Origin: JAICIG01 sp035532215
Lineage (GTDB): Bacteria; Planctomycetota; Planctomycetia; Pirellulales; JAICIG01
Direction: 5' to 3'
DNA: 21,240 nt
Assembly: GCA_035532215.1 (NCBI GenBank)
Contig: DATKRK010000037.1
Coordinates: 1-21,240, forward strand
Shown here: in pieces, positions 14,005-20,709 of the stretch
Layout of the letters: every line of letters starts with the position of its first letter
Position numbering within the stretch: the stretch's first letter is position 1
The notes under the pieces: generated by a model
The model's database searches: none
Seen by the model: the letters and a program-made list of their open reading frames with translations, nothing else
What the model was told of the DNA's origin: nothing
Translations under genes and position numbers: made by a program

Positions 14005-15375
14005 TTACAGATGCCAGGGCGCCCGCATCGGCTTGCCGACCAGCAGGTTCGCCTGGTCGTCGCCGACGAATTGTTCTTTCTCGGGGCTCCAATTCAGTTC
14101 GCGGCCCAGCTTGATGGCGAGGTTGCCCAAATGGCAGACCGTCACCGAGCGATAGCCGATCTCGACGTCGCAAATCGGCCGCTCGCGGCTTTGGATGCAG
14201 TCGAGCCAGTTCTCGTGGTGGTCGCGGCTCTCGTAAAGCTTGGTGGCGAACGACTCGTGCGGAAAATCTTTGACGATGTCTTCGTACTTCTTCAGATTCT
14301 TGCCGCCGAGCGAAAGTTCGATGCGGCCGCGACTGACGAACACCCAGCCGTCGCTGCCGGTGAACTTGACGCCGTTTTCGCCCTGGCTGTGGCAGAAGAG
14401 TTCGACGCCGTTGGCGTAGGTATACTGTACGTCGAATTCGCCCGGCACGTCGTGTGGTCCGTCGGGATGATACGTGCCAGCGCCCTTGACCTTGACCGGC
14501 CCCGAGCCATCGGCGCCGATGCCCCATTGGGCGATATCGTTGTGGTGAGCGCCCCAGTCGGTCATCTTGCCGCCCGAATAGTCGAAGAACCAGCGGAACT
14601 GATAGTGGCAGCGATTGGGGCTATAGTCGGCGTAAGGGGCGGGGCCGAGCCAGAAGTTCCAATCGAGTTCCGGCGGAGGCGTGGTCGGGGTCTGCCACGA
14701 TCCAGAATCGATGCCGCCGATGTAGGTGTCGACGCGTTGGAGCTTGCCGATCTTGCCGTTGCGCACCAGTTCGCAGGCCAGGCGGAACCGCCGGTCGCTG
14801 CGCTGCTGGCTGCCGGTCTGAAACACCGTGCCGTAGCGGCGCGCGGCCTCGACCATTTTCTGGCCTTCGGTGATGGTCAACGTGAGCGGCTTTTCGCAAT
14901 AGACGTCTTTGCCCGACTCCATCGCATAGATGGCGCATAGCGCGTGCCAATGGTCGGGCACGGCGATCAGTACGGCGTCGATCTCGGGCCGATCGCACAA
15001 CTCGCGGAAGTCTTTGTAAACTTCGACCCGACGGCCGGTGCGCTTGAGCACGTCAGCGGCGGCCTGGTCGCGGTGGTTGCGGTCGACGTCGCACACGGCG
15101 GCGACTTCGATTCGCTTGTTCGGCAATAGCTTGTTGGCCAAATGGTGGCGGCGGCCAAGATCGCCCGTGCCGATCGAACCGACGACCACGCGGTCGCTGG
15201 GGGCCGGCTCGCCCGGCTTGCCGAAGGCGCTGGCGGGCAAGATCGTTGGCGCTGCGGCCGCTGCGGCGGCCGAGGCCTGCAAAAACTGGCGGCGGTTGGA
15301 TCCTGGCTTGTGCGTCACGGCAACGGGCTCCTTGTCTGAGGCCTGGGCAGAAGTGGAAGTTCGTCGTTCAAGCAT
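14005..15375 (-). CDS. Tat-exported Gfo/Idh/MocA family oxidoreductase
   Basis: A 456-residue NAD(P)-dependent dehydrogenase of the Gfo/Idh/MocA family, which acts on sugars or polyols. The N-terminus has a twin-arginine signal (NRRQFLQAS at about 27-35, then an Ala-rich hydrophobic stretch, cleavage near ASA-FG), so it is exported folded with cofactor. The Rossmann motif is VVVGSIGTGDLG (63-74). EKPLT (161-165) carries the conserved lysine, K162. DWGAHHNDIAQW (273-284) holds the His-containing active-site motif. The ATG at 15373-15375 has GAGGCG about 7 nt upstream. Planctomycetes often carry dozens of these Tat-tagged paralogs. The substrate cannot be read from the sequence and no sugar-catabolic genes are adjacent. 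Confidence 0.93.
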   Translation of the reverse strand: MLERRTSTSAQASDKEPVAVTHKPGSNRRQFLQASAAAAAAAPTILPASAFGKPGEPAPSDRVVVGSIGTGDLGRRHHLANKLLPNKRIEVAAVCDVDRNHRDQAAADVLKRTGRRVEVYKDFRELCDRPEIDAVLIAVPDHWHALCAIYAMESGKDVYCEKPLTLTITEGQKMVEAARRYGTVFQTGSQQRSDRRFRLACELVRNGKIGKLQRVDTYIGGIDSGSWQTPTTPPPELDWNFWLGPAPYADYSPNRCHYQFRWFFDYSGGKMTDWGAHHNDIAQWGIGADGSGPVKVKGAGTYHPDGPHDVPGEFDVQYTYANGVELFCHSQGENGVKFTGSDGWVFVSRGRIELSLGGKNLKKYEDIVKDFPHESFATKLYESRDHHENWLDCIQSRERPICDVEIGYRSVTVCHLGNLAIKLGRELNWSPEKEQFVGDDQANLLVGKPMRAPWHL

Positions 15376-15750
15376 AATTGCGCCTCGCCCGGCGTGCAGC
15401 AGGCGCGGGGGGCATGGCAGCCGAATGCCAGAATTTTGGCGGTTGCGACCGGCGTTTGCAAGTAAGGCCGCTCCAGGTCATTTGGCGCCAAGCGCTTGCG
15501 GCGAAAAATTAACTTGCAAAAGCAAGCCCGAGAGGAAACAATTAGCAGTCAGACGTGAGACGGGTACTTGCAGGCGGAAACCGCTGGTCCCACCGCAATC
15601 GCCAAGCTTGCCAGCGAAACCCCGCGTTGCTGGGCGGCCCGCCAACTTCTGAACGGAACAGCGTCGGGCGTAACCTTTTGCCGCGCCGCAAGCACTAGCT
15701 AGCGTGGCATTGTCGTTCCAAAATCCGACCTCCCTGCCGAGATCAAGCCC
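15376..15750. other. Divergent intergenic region, no gene seen
   Basis: This 375-nt gap separates the (-) oxidoreductase from the (+) adaptor gene. It holds a small stem-loop, CTTGC-AAAA-GCAAG (15513-15526), and no frame with a ribosome site and a recognisable protein. It presumably contains the two divergent promoters, which I could not place. Confidence 0.4.
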
Positions 15751-17658
15751 ATGTGCGCCATGACGGCCGAAGAACGAGTTGCGTCGAACGGCGGCGCCTT
15801 CGACGAGAGTTCGCTAGAACCGCGTCGCCCGCGCGGCGACGGGGCGGGAAGATCATTCGTGTTCTTGCTCGGCTTGGCCCTCATCGCCTTGGGGGGCGGG
15901 GCGGCCTACTTCAAGTTCTTTTACTTGTCCAGCGACGACGCCGGCCGCCATCTGCTGACCACGGCGGTGAAACGCGACAACCTGGTGATTACCGTCACCG
16001 AAGACGGCAACGTCGAAAGCGCTCGTAATCTCGAACTGAAGTGCGAAGTGCCCGGCCCGATCACCATTCTAGATATCATCCAGGACGGCACGCACGTGGA
16101 AAAGGGCGACAAACTCGTGCAACTCGATTCTTCGATGATTGAAGACCAGGTCAACGCTCAGAAAATCGTGGTGTCGACCGCCGAGGCGAAGAAGATTACC
16201 GAAGAGCGAACCTGGGCTGCCAACAAAATCGCCGTTGACGAATATGCCAAGGGCACCTTTATCCAGCTCATGGAGCAGTGCGAAGCCAACATCACCGTGG
16301 CCCGGCAGAATCTGAGCACTGCCGAGAACCAGTTGCAATACACCAAGAAGATGCTGCGCAAGGCCTACGCCAACCCCTTGGAACTGGAATCGAAGCAATA
16401 CCTGGTTGAACAAGCCAAGCTGAACCTGAAAGTCGCGCAGACTGCGAAAACCGTGCTGGAAAAATACACCAAGGACAAGACGCTGGTAGCCTTGGAGAGC
16501 ACGCGCGACAGCGCCGAAGCGATGATGAGGTCGGCCCAGGCCGAATACGACTTGCAGAAGGCCAAGCTCGAACGGCTGGAACGCCAGATGTCCAAGTGCG
16601 CGATCCTCGCTCCACAAAGCGGAATGGTCGTCTACGCCAACGATTCCGGCGGTTCGCGATTTGGCCAACAAGGCCCCAAGATCGACCTGGGCGCCTCGGT
16701 CAACGAGTTTCAGGCCATTTTGCGGCTGCCCGATCTGGGAAACATGCAGGTCAAGGCGCTGGTCCACGAGTCGAAGGTCGATAGCCTGCGTCCCGGCATG
16801 CGCGCCGTGGTCAAAATCCAGGACCGCGAGTTGCAAGGCGCCGTGGCCTCGATCGCCAATCAGGCCGAACCCAATAGTTTCTTCTCGGGCAACGTCAAGG
16901 AATACGCCACGATCATCAAGATCGACGGCCACCCCGATGGACTGAAGCCTGGTATGACCGCCGAAGTTGAAGTGTTGGTGCAGGAACTTAAAGACGTGCT
17001 GCAAGTGCCCGTGCAATGCGTGGTCGAGAAAGGCGGCAAGTTCTACGCTTGGGTCAAAACCGCCAAGAAGATCGAACGGCGAGACGTGGTGCTCGGAAGC
17101 ACGAACGACACCGAGATTGAAATCAAGGACGGGCTCAAGGAGGGCGATCTCGTTTTGCAAAACCCGCGGGCCGAAATGCCCGAGGCGCGCGAAGAGGAGA
17201 CGGCGACAAACGAGGGCGGGGTTGACGTCAAAAAGCGGTTCGGCGACGCGGCGCCGGGCGACGCTCCCATGAGCCCCGGCGAAGCCAGCCCGGGAGGTCC
17301 CGGCGGCAAACGCGGAGGACGTGGCGGACCGGACGACATGGCAGGCGGGCCGCCGGGCGGACCCGGCGGGGGCGGTCGTCGCGGCGGCGGCGCTGGGCGA
17401 GGTCGGATGAACTTCGCCGAACTCGATAAAGACAAGGACGGAAAGATCAGCAAGGAAGAGATGCCCGAGCAAGGGCGTCAGTTCTTCGGCATGATGGATA
17501 CCAACGGCGACAGTTTCGTCGATCAGGCCGAGCAAAAGGCGGCCGAGGAACGCCGCAAACAAATGCAACAACAAGGCGGCAGAGGCGGATCGGGAGGCCC
17601 TGGCGGACCCGGAGGAGGCCCTGGCGGCCCGCCGGCCGCAGGCGGCGGCGCCGGTTGA
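15751..17658 (+). CDS. HlyD/MacA-like efflux adaptor with Gly-rich EF-hand C-terminus
   Basis: A 635-residue periplasmic adaptor (membrane fusion protein) of an ABC-type export system. The N-terminal cytoplasmic stretch (1-34) is followed by one membrane segment (about 35-58). A barrel-sandwich/lipoyl half begins at about 75-130 (ITVTEDGNVES, LDIIQDGTHVEKGDKLVQLDSS). A long alpha-helical hairpin spans about 130-285, and the second lipoyl half is ILAPQSGMVVYAND (285-298). Beta-barrel and membrane-proximal domains run to about 470 (LRPGMRAVVKI, GLKPGMTAEVEV, GLKEGDLVLQNPR). Unusually, a Gly/Pro/Arg-rich stretch (505-552) then leads to two canonical EF-hands (D559/D561/D563/S567/E570 and D583/N585/D587/D591/E594) and a Gly-rich tail. 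The start could be the ATG at 15751 or at 15760; the ribosome site is weak. The permease gene follows 110 nt later. Confidence 0.9.
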   Translation: MCAMTAEERVASNGGAFDESSLEPRRPRGDGAGRSFVFLLGLALIALGGGAAYFKFFYLSSDDAGRHLLTTAVKRDNLVITVTEDGNVESARNLELKCEVPGPITILDIIQDGTHVEKGDKLVQLDSSMIEDQVNAQKIVVSTAEAKKITEERTWAANKIAVDEYAKGTFIQLMEQCEANITVARQNLSTAENQLQYTKKMLRKAYANPLELESKQYLVEQAKLNLKVAQTAKTVLEKYTKDKTLVALESTRDSAEAMMRSAQAEYDLQKAKLERLERQMSKCAILAPQSGMVVYANDSGGSRFGQQGPKIDLGASVNEFQAILRLPDLGNMQVKALVHESKVDSLRPGMRAVVKIQDRELQGAVASIANQAEPNSFFSGNVKEYATIIKIDGHPDGLKPGMTAEVEVLVQELKDVLQVPVQCVVEKGGKFYAWVKTAKKIERRDVVLGSTNDTEIEIKDGLKEGDLVLQNPRAEMPEAREEETATNEGGVDVKKRFGDAAPGDAPMSPGEASPGGPGGKRGGRGGPDDMAGGPPGGPGGGGRRGGGAGRGRMNFAELDKDKDGKISKEEMPEQGRQFFGMMDTNGDSFVDQAEQKAAEERRKQMQQQGGRGGSGGPGGPGGGPGGPPAAGGGAG

Positions 17659-17768
17659 TCGCACACGCGATGCTTGCCGCTCCGATTCGCCAACTGAAAA
17701 GCGCGGCGTTCGGCGCCAATAGAGCGTGACCGATCGCCGCGCATCCATGAACCACCGGGATTGATCGC

Positions 17769-19100
17769 TTGGGTTCCAAATTCTTTCAAACGCTGCGGCT
17801 GGGCCTGAAGACCCTGTTGCTGCACAAGCTGCGCTCAGGGCTGGCCGTGCTGGGCATCATGATCGGCGTCACGGCCGTGATCTGGCTCGTGGCGATGGGC
17901 GAAGGCGTTAGCTACCAGGCCCAGCAGCAGATCAAAGAACTGGGCGCCACCAATATCATCATCCGCAGCATCAAACCGGCCGGCAATCAGTCGGGCGGCG
18001 CGCAGTCCAGCTTTTTCGTCTCTTACGGACTCTTGCGCGACGATTTCAAGCGCATCACTTCGACCGTGCCGACCGTTCGCCGCGCCGTGCCGCTGCGCGA
18101 GATTTTGAAAGAGGTTCGCTACCTCGACAAAACCTGCGAGGTGAGCCTCCTGGGCTGCACGCCCGCCTATCTCGACATGAATCATCTGCAACTGGCCGAA
18201 GGTCGCTTTCTGACCGACCGCGATCTGAACCGCGTCGACAACATTTGCGTGCTGGCATACGGCACGGCCGTGCAGTTGTTCCCTTATGAAGATCCCATTG
18301 GCCGCGCAATCCAAGTCGACAAAGACTTCTACCAGGTGATCGGCGTCACCCAGGAGCGCGCCGCTTCGGGCAACATTGGCGGCAGCTTCAGCGGTAAGGA
18401 TTACAACAAAGACGTCTATATTCCGCTGTCGACGCTGCGGGCCCGCATCGGAGACCAGGTGCTGACCTCCCGCGCCGGCAGCCGCGAGGGCGAGATCGTC
18501 CAACTCAGCCAGATGACCGTCACCGTGGGCGACATCAAAGAGGTCGATGATACGGCCGACGTCATCAAGGTCCTGCTGGAGAAGTTTCACAAGTCGGTCG
18601 ACTACTCGATCATCGTGCCCAAGGAACTGTTGCGGCAGGCGGAAGTTCTGCAAACCATGTTCCGCTGGCTGTCGGCGGTCATCGCGGGCATTTCGCTGTT
18701 GGTAGGCGGCATCGGCATCATGAACATCATGCTGGCGACGGTCACCGAGCGAACGCGCGAGATCGGCATCCGCCGCGCGCTGGGCGCCAAGCGCCGCGAC
18801 ATCGTGCAGCAATTTCTCATCGAAACGGTGGTCCTCTCGGCCACCGGCGGCATCTTTGGCATGTTGCTCGGTTTCTTGTGCAAGCCGGCCGTGTGGCTTG
18901 CTCAGAAGGCGCTAGAACAATTCTCGCCGCAATTGTTCAGCGATTTGCCCGAGGCGATCCGTAACTTGGTGCCGCTGATCCAGCCCTGGTCGGTGTTGGC
19001 GGCCTTCGGCGTTTCGGTGATGGTGGGCGTCGTGTTCGGGCTCTACCCCGCTCGCCGCGCCGCGATGATGGATCCGATCGAAGCCTTGCGGCACGAATAG
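17769..19100 (+). CDS. MacB/LolC-type ABC transporter permease
   Basis: A 443-residue FtsX-family inner-membrane permease. One membrane segment at about 24-44 (SGLAVLGIMIGVTAVIWLVA) is followed by a large periplasmic MacB-PCD-like domain (about 45-290). Three C-terminal segments surround the conserved cytoplasmic phrase TERTREIGIRRALGA, and the end reads GLYPARRAAMMDPIEALRHE. There is no ATP-binding domain, so it needs a separate ATPase. The start is TTG at 17769: an in-frame TGA at 17748-17750 excludes longer forms, GGGA lies 8 nt upstream, and the first residues match the family start. With the preceding adaptor it should form a tripartite-type exporter for an unknown substrate (peptide, lipid or lipoprotein). 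Confidence 0.93.
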   Translation: MGSKFFQTLRLGLKTLLLHKLRSGLAVLGIMIGVTAVIWLVAMGEGVSYQAQQQIKELGATNIIIRSIKPAGNQSGGAQSSFFVSYGLLRDDFKRITSTVPTVRRAVPLREILKEVRYLDKTCEVSLLGCTPAYLDMNHLQLAEGRFLTDRDLNRVDNICVLAYGTAVQLFPYEDPIGRAIQVDKDFYQVIGVTQERAASGNIGGSFSGKDYNKDVYIPLSTLRARIGDQVLTSRAGSREGEIVQLSQMTVTVGDIKEVDDTADVIKVLLEKFHKSVDYSIIVPKELLRQAEVLQTMFRWLSAVIAGISLLVGGIGIMNIMLATVTERTREIGIRRALGAKRRDIVQQFLIETVVLSATGGIFGMLLGFLCKPAVWLAQKALEQFSPQLFSDLPEAIRNLVPLIQPWSVLAAFGVSVMVGVVFGLYPARRAAMMDPIEALRHE

Positions 19101-19123
19101 CGACCATCGGGCGCCGGTAACGG

Positions 19124-19185
19124 GTAGGTTATGCTTTTTAGCATAACTGTTGGCGGCGAGAGGGTTATGCTGAAGCATAACCTAC
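19124..19185. repeat. 62-bp composite palindrome with four GTTATGCT/AGCATAAC arms
   Basis: Two adjacent hairpins are present: GTTATGCT-TTTT-AGCATAAC (19128-19147) and GGTTATGCT-GA-AGCATAACC (19163-19182). The outermost arms (GTAGGTTATGCT at 19124-19135 and AGCATAACCTAC at 19174-19185) are also perfect 12-bp inverted copies, so the element can fold as two small stems or one long one. It begins 23 nt past the permease stop and may act as its terminator. Confidence 0.7.
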
Positions 19186-19285
19186 GCCCTTGGCGTCGAC
19201 ATTTCGCTCGGCCCTGGCAAACTTCCTCGCCTCGCGTTAAAACCTAGAGCGTTGCAACCGAAACCTCGGCGCGTGGGAGCTCTGC

Positions 19286-19567
19286 ATGAATAAAGACGAA
19301 ATCTTGGCCAAGCTGGCCGCCGGCGAATTGAAGGTCGAAGAAGCCTCGAAGTTGCTGGCCGCGGCCGAAGCCAAAGGCCGCCGCTCGCTGTATTGCAAGG
19401 TCAGTGCTAAAGGCGCCGTCAGCGTCTACGGCCTGCAGCGCATGCCCGTCACGCTTTATGCCGAGCAGTGGGAGCGGCTGCTCGATTTCGGCGACGAAGT
19501 GCGGACGTTCGTCAAGGACAACGACGCCGAACTCAACCGCAAAGACCGCGGCCAAGCCGAGGAATAA
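19286..19567 (+). CDS. Small SHOCT-like hypothetical protein
   Basis: A 93-residue soluble protein. The N-terminus (DEILAKLAAGELKVEEASKLLAA) resembles a SHOCT-type short helical oligomerisation motif. The middle (LYCKVSAKGAVSVYGLQRMPVTLYAEQWERLLDF) looks like a small beta-rich domain that I have seen in other bacterial hypothetical proteins, with KVSxKGAVSVYGL as its hallmark. There is no signal peptide or membrane segment. GGGAG (19275-19279) six nt before the ATG supports the start. It lies downstream of the exporter genes but is separated from them by the 62-bp palindromic element, so it is probably a separate unit. Function unknown. Confidence 0.8.
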   Translation: MNKDEILAKLAAGELKVEEASKLLAAAEAKGRRSLYCKVSAKGAVSVYGLQRMPVTLYAEQWERLLDFGDEVRTFVKDNDAELNRKDRGQAEE

Positions 19568-19889
19568 CACGCACGGTTCGGCCGGTCTGATCCGACGCTT
19601 GGGCGCTGGCTTTCGGAAGCCGTCAACGGCGCGCGGCTTGCGGGCTGGCGGAAGCTATCCAGCGGTCGCCCGTCCAATAGACCCAGCGGCGATTGGGCAT
19701 CCAGTACCACCATCGCCCCTGGAAGTGGTAATAACGCCAAAGGTCGTCTTTCGGTGCGGTAGCCGGGGAAAAGAGAAGCCAACGGCGACCTCAAGCGCAA
19801 AACGGCTGAAAGAGCGCAAAACCGCCTTCAGCGTTTGAAACGACGCCCGCAGTCGCCGTTGGCCGATTTCCTGGCTCTCTTCCGCCAGT
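19568..19889. other. Gap holding only a gene remnant
   Basis: No intact gene lies in these 322 nt between the convergent SHOCT-like (+) and cytochrome-like (-) genes. The middle contains the Trp/Tyr-rich coding fragment listed separately. I see no terminator with a U-run. Confidence 0.4.
19623..19790 (-). pseudogene. Remnant of a Trp/Tyr-rich (WWYW...WVYW) planctomycete protein
   Basis: A 55-codon frame closed by TGA at both ends (19791-19793 and 19623-19625) contains WRYYHFQGRWWYWMPNRRW, then VYWTGDRW and a short Ala-rich tail. This YHFxGRWWYWxPxxRWVYWxGxRW pattern is one I recall from many small planctomycete proteins. Upstream of the motif the frame has no ATG, GTG or TTG codon, so it cannot be translated alone in the ordinary way. 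A neighbouring frame that opens at about 19800 (LRSPLASLFPGYR) could have been its start before a frameshift. I call it a degraded gene; a sequencing frameshift is the main alternative. Confidence 0.6.
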
Positions 19890-20324
19890 TTACTTCTTGT
19901 GGGCCTTGTGGCAGGCTGCGCAGGCGCTGGTCGTTTGCTTGAACGCCGCTTGAGCCGCGGCCAGATCCTTCCCTGCCAGCGCCTTGAGCGCCGCTTCGCT
20001 GCCCGCCCGCAACGTCTTGGCGGCATTGGCCCAGTCCCCGTCGGGGCAACGTCCGTCGTCCATCAACAAGTAGCTCATTTCGTTGAGGCACGCCGCCCGA
20101 GTTTCGGCCAGACTCCAGGCTTCATCGTCGGCCGGGCCCTTGTCCTTCAGCGAGGCGCCCAGACCCGCGCAGTTCGGCTGCACGATGCCTTTCATCAACT
20201 GTTTGGTCGCGGCGGGGCGGGTCTTGCCCTTGGTTTTTTGGGCCAGCGCCGCGTCGACCGATAGCAGTAACGCCGCGGCGCATGCCGCCGCCAGCGCGGC
20301 GCCGGCGATGTTCTTGATAACCAT
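19890..20324 (-). CDS. Cytochrome c'/c556-like secreted heme protein
   Basis: A 144-residue exported protein. Signal peptide about 1-28 (hydrophobic Ala/Leu core, ALA cleavage site before QK). The mature part is helical and ends in SACAACHKAHKK, a single CxxCH heme-attachment motif (C135, C138, H139) at the extreme C-terminus, as in the four-helix cytochrome c' / c556 superfamily. Three other cysteines (C52, C79, C93) are present, more than usual for the family, and might form a disulfide. I chose the ATG at 20322-20324: GGGAG lies about 9 nt upstream, whereas it directly abuts the alternative ATG at 20331-20333. The role could be electron transfer or gas binding; a different c-type fold remains possible. 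Confidence 0.8.
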   Translation of the reverse strand: MVIKNIAGAALAAACAAALLLSVDAALAQKTKGKTRPAATKQLMKGIVQPNCAGLGASLKDKGPADDEAWSLAETRAACLNEMSYLLMDDGRCPDGDWANAAKTLRAGSEAALKALAGKDLAAAQAAFKQTTSACAACHKAHKK

Positions 20325-20709
20325 GCTTGTCATCTCCCAGTTTCGAAGTAAGAACCGTTCCGAGCGCCGCTGCCAGACTCCACGACCAGCAGTCAGCTTC
20401 GCACTCGAAAAGCCAGGCAAGTCTATCGGTCGACGCCGGGCGGGCCAAATGCGGTTTGAATCGCGTGCCGGCCGCGCTATTGCACTCGCTCGAACAGCAC
20501 AGCAATCAGATGTGCGGGCGTGCGGATTGGCGCGCCTTTGAGGCAGCAAAGCGCGCGTTTTTCGCGAGAAGTGTTCCGCACCGCGCGCTTGGCGCGCTTT
20601 CGTGAGAATTCCGTTGCCCGCGCCGGCGCCGACGAAGACGTTGGGGTCGAAAACGTTCGCTCCGCCCGGCACCTCGCGGCGAGCGCTGGCGTTGTCGATG
20701 GGCGAGCGA
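20325..20709. other. Gap between fbp and the cytochrome-like gene
   Basis: I find no supportable gene in these 385 nt. The (-) frame continuous with the cytochrome gene is open throughout, but it has no ribosome site, its protein sequence is unrecognisable, and the signal peptide marks the real start. Two GC-rich hairpins lie at 20530-20556 and 20583-20597. Confidence 0.4.
20530..20562 (+). terminator. Terminator-like hairpin followed by five T
   Basis: GCGCGCCTTTG (20530-20540) pairs with CAAAGCGCGC (20547-20556) through a six-base loop and one bulge, and is followed by G and TTTTT (20558-20562). This looks like a Rho-independent terminator on the (+) strand, yet no (+) gene precedes it. 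Its (-) strand reading lies 150 nt past the fbp stop and lacks a T-run after the stem. Confidence 0.35.

Noticed and set aside
14011..14940. 309-codon (+) frame opposite the Gfo/Idh/MocA gene
   Set aside because: Antisense shadow of a gene with Tat signal, Rossmann motif and EKP motif.
16069..17748. 559-codon (-) frame opposite the adaptor gene
   Set aside because: Antisense to a clear HlyD-like protein; the translation shows only His/Leu/Val-rich shadow composition.
17835..18812. 325-codon (-) frame opposite the permease gene
   Set aside because: Antisense shadow; the (+) frame has FtsX-family motifs and membrane segments.
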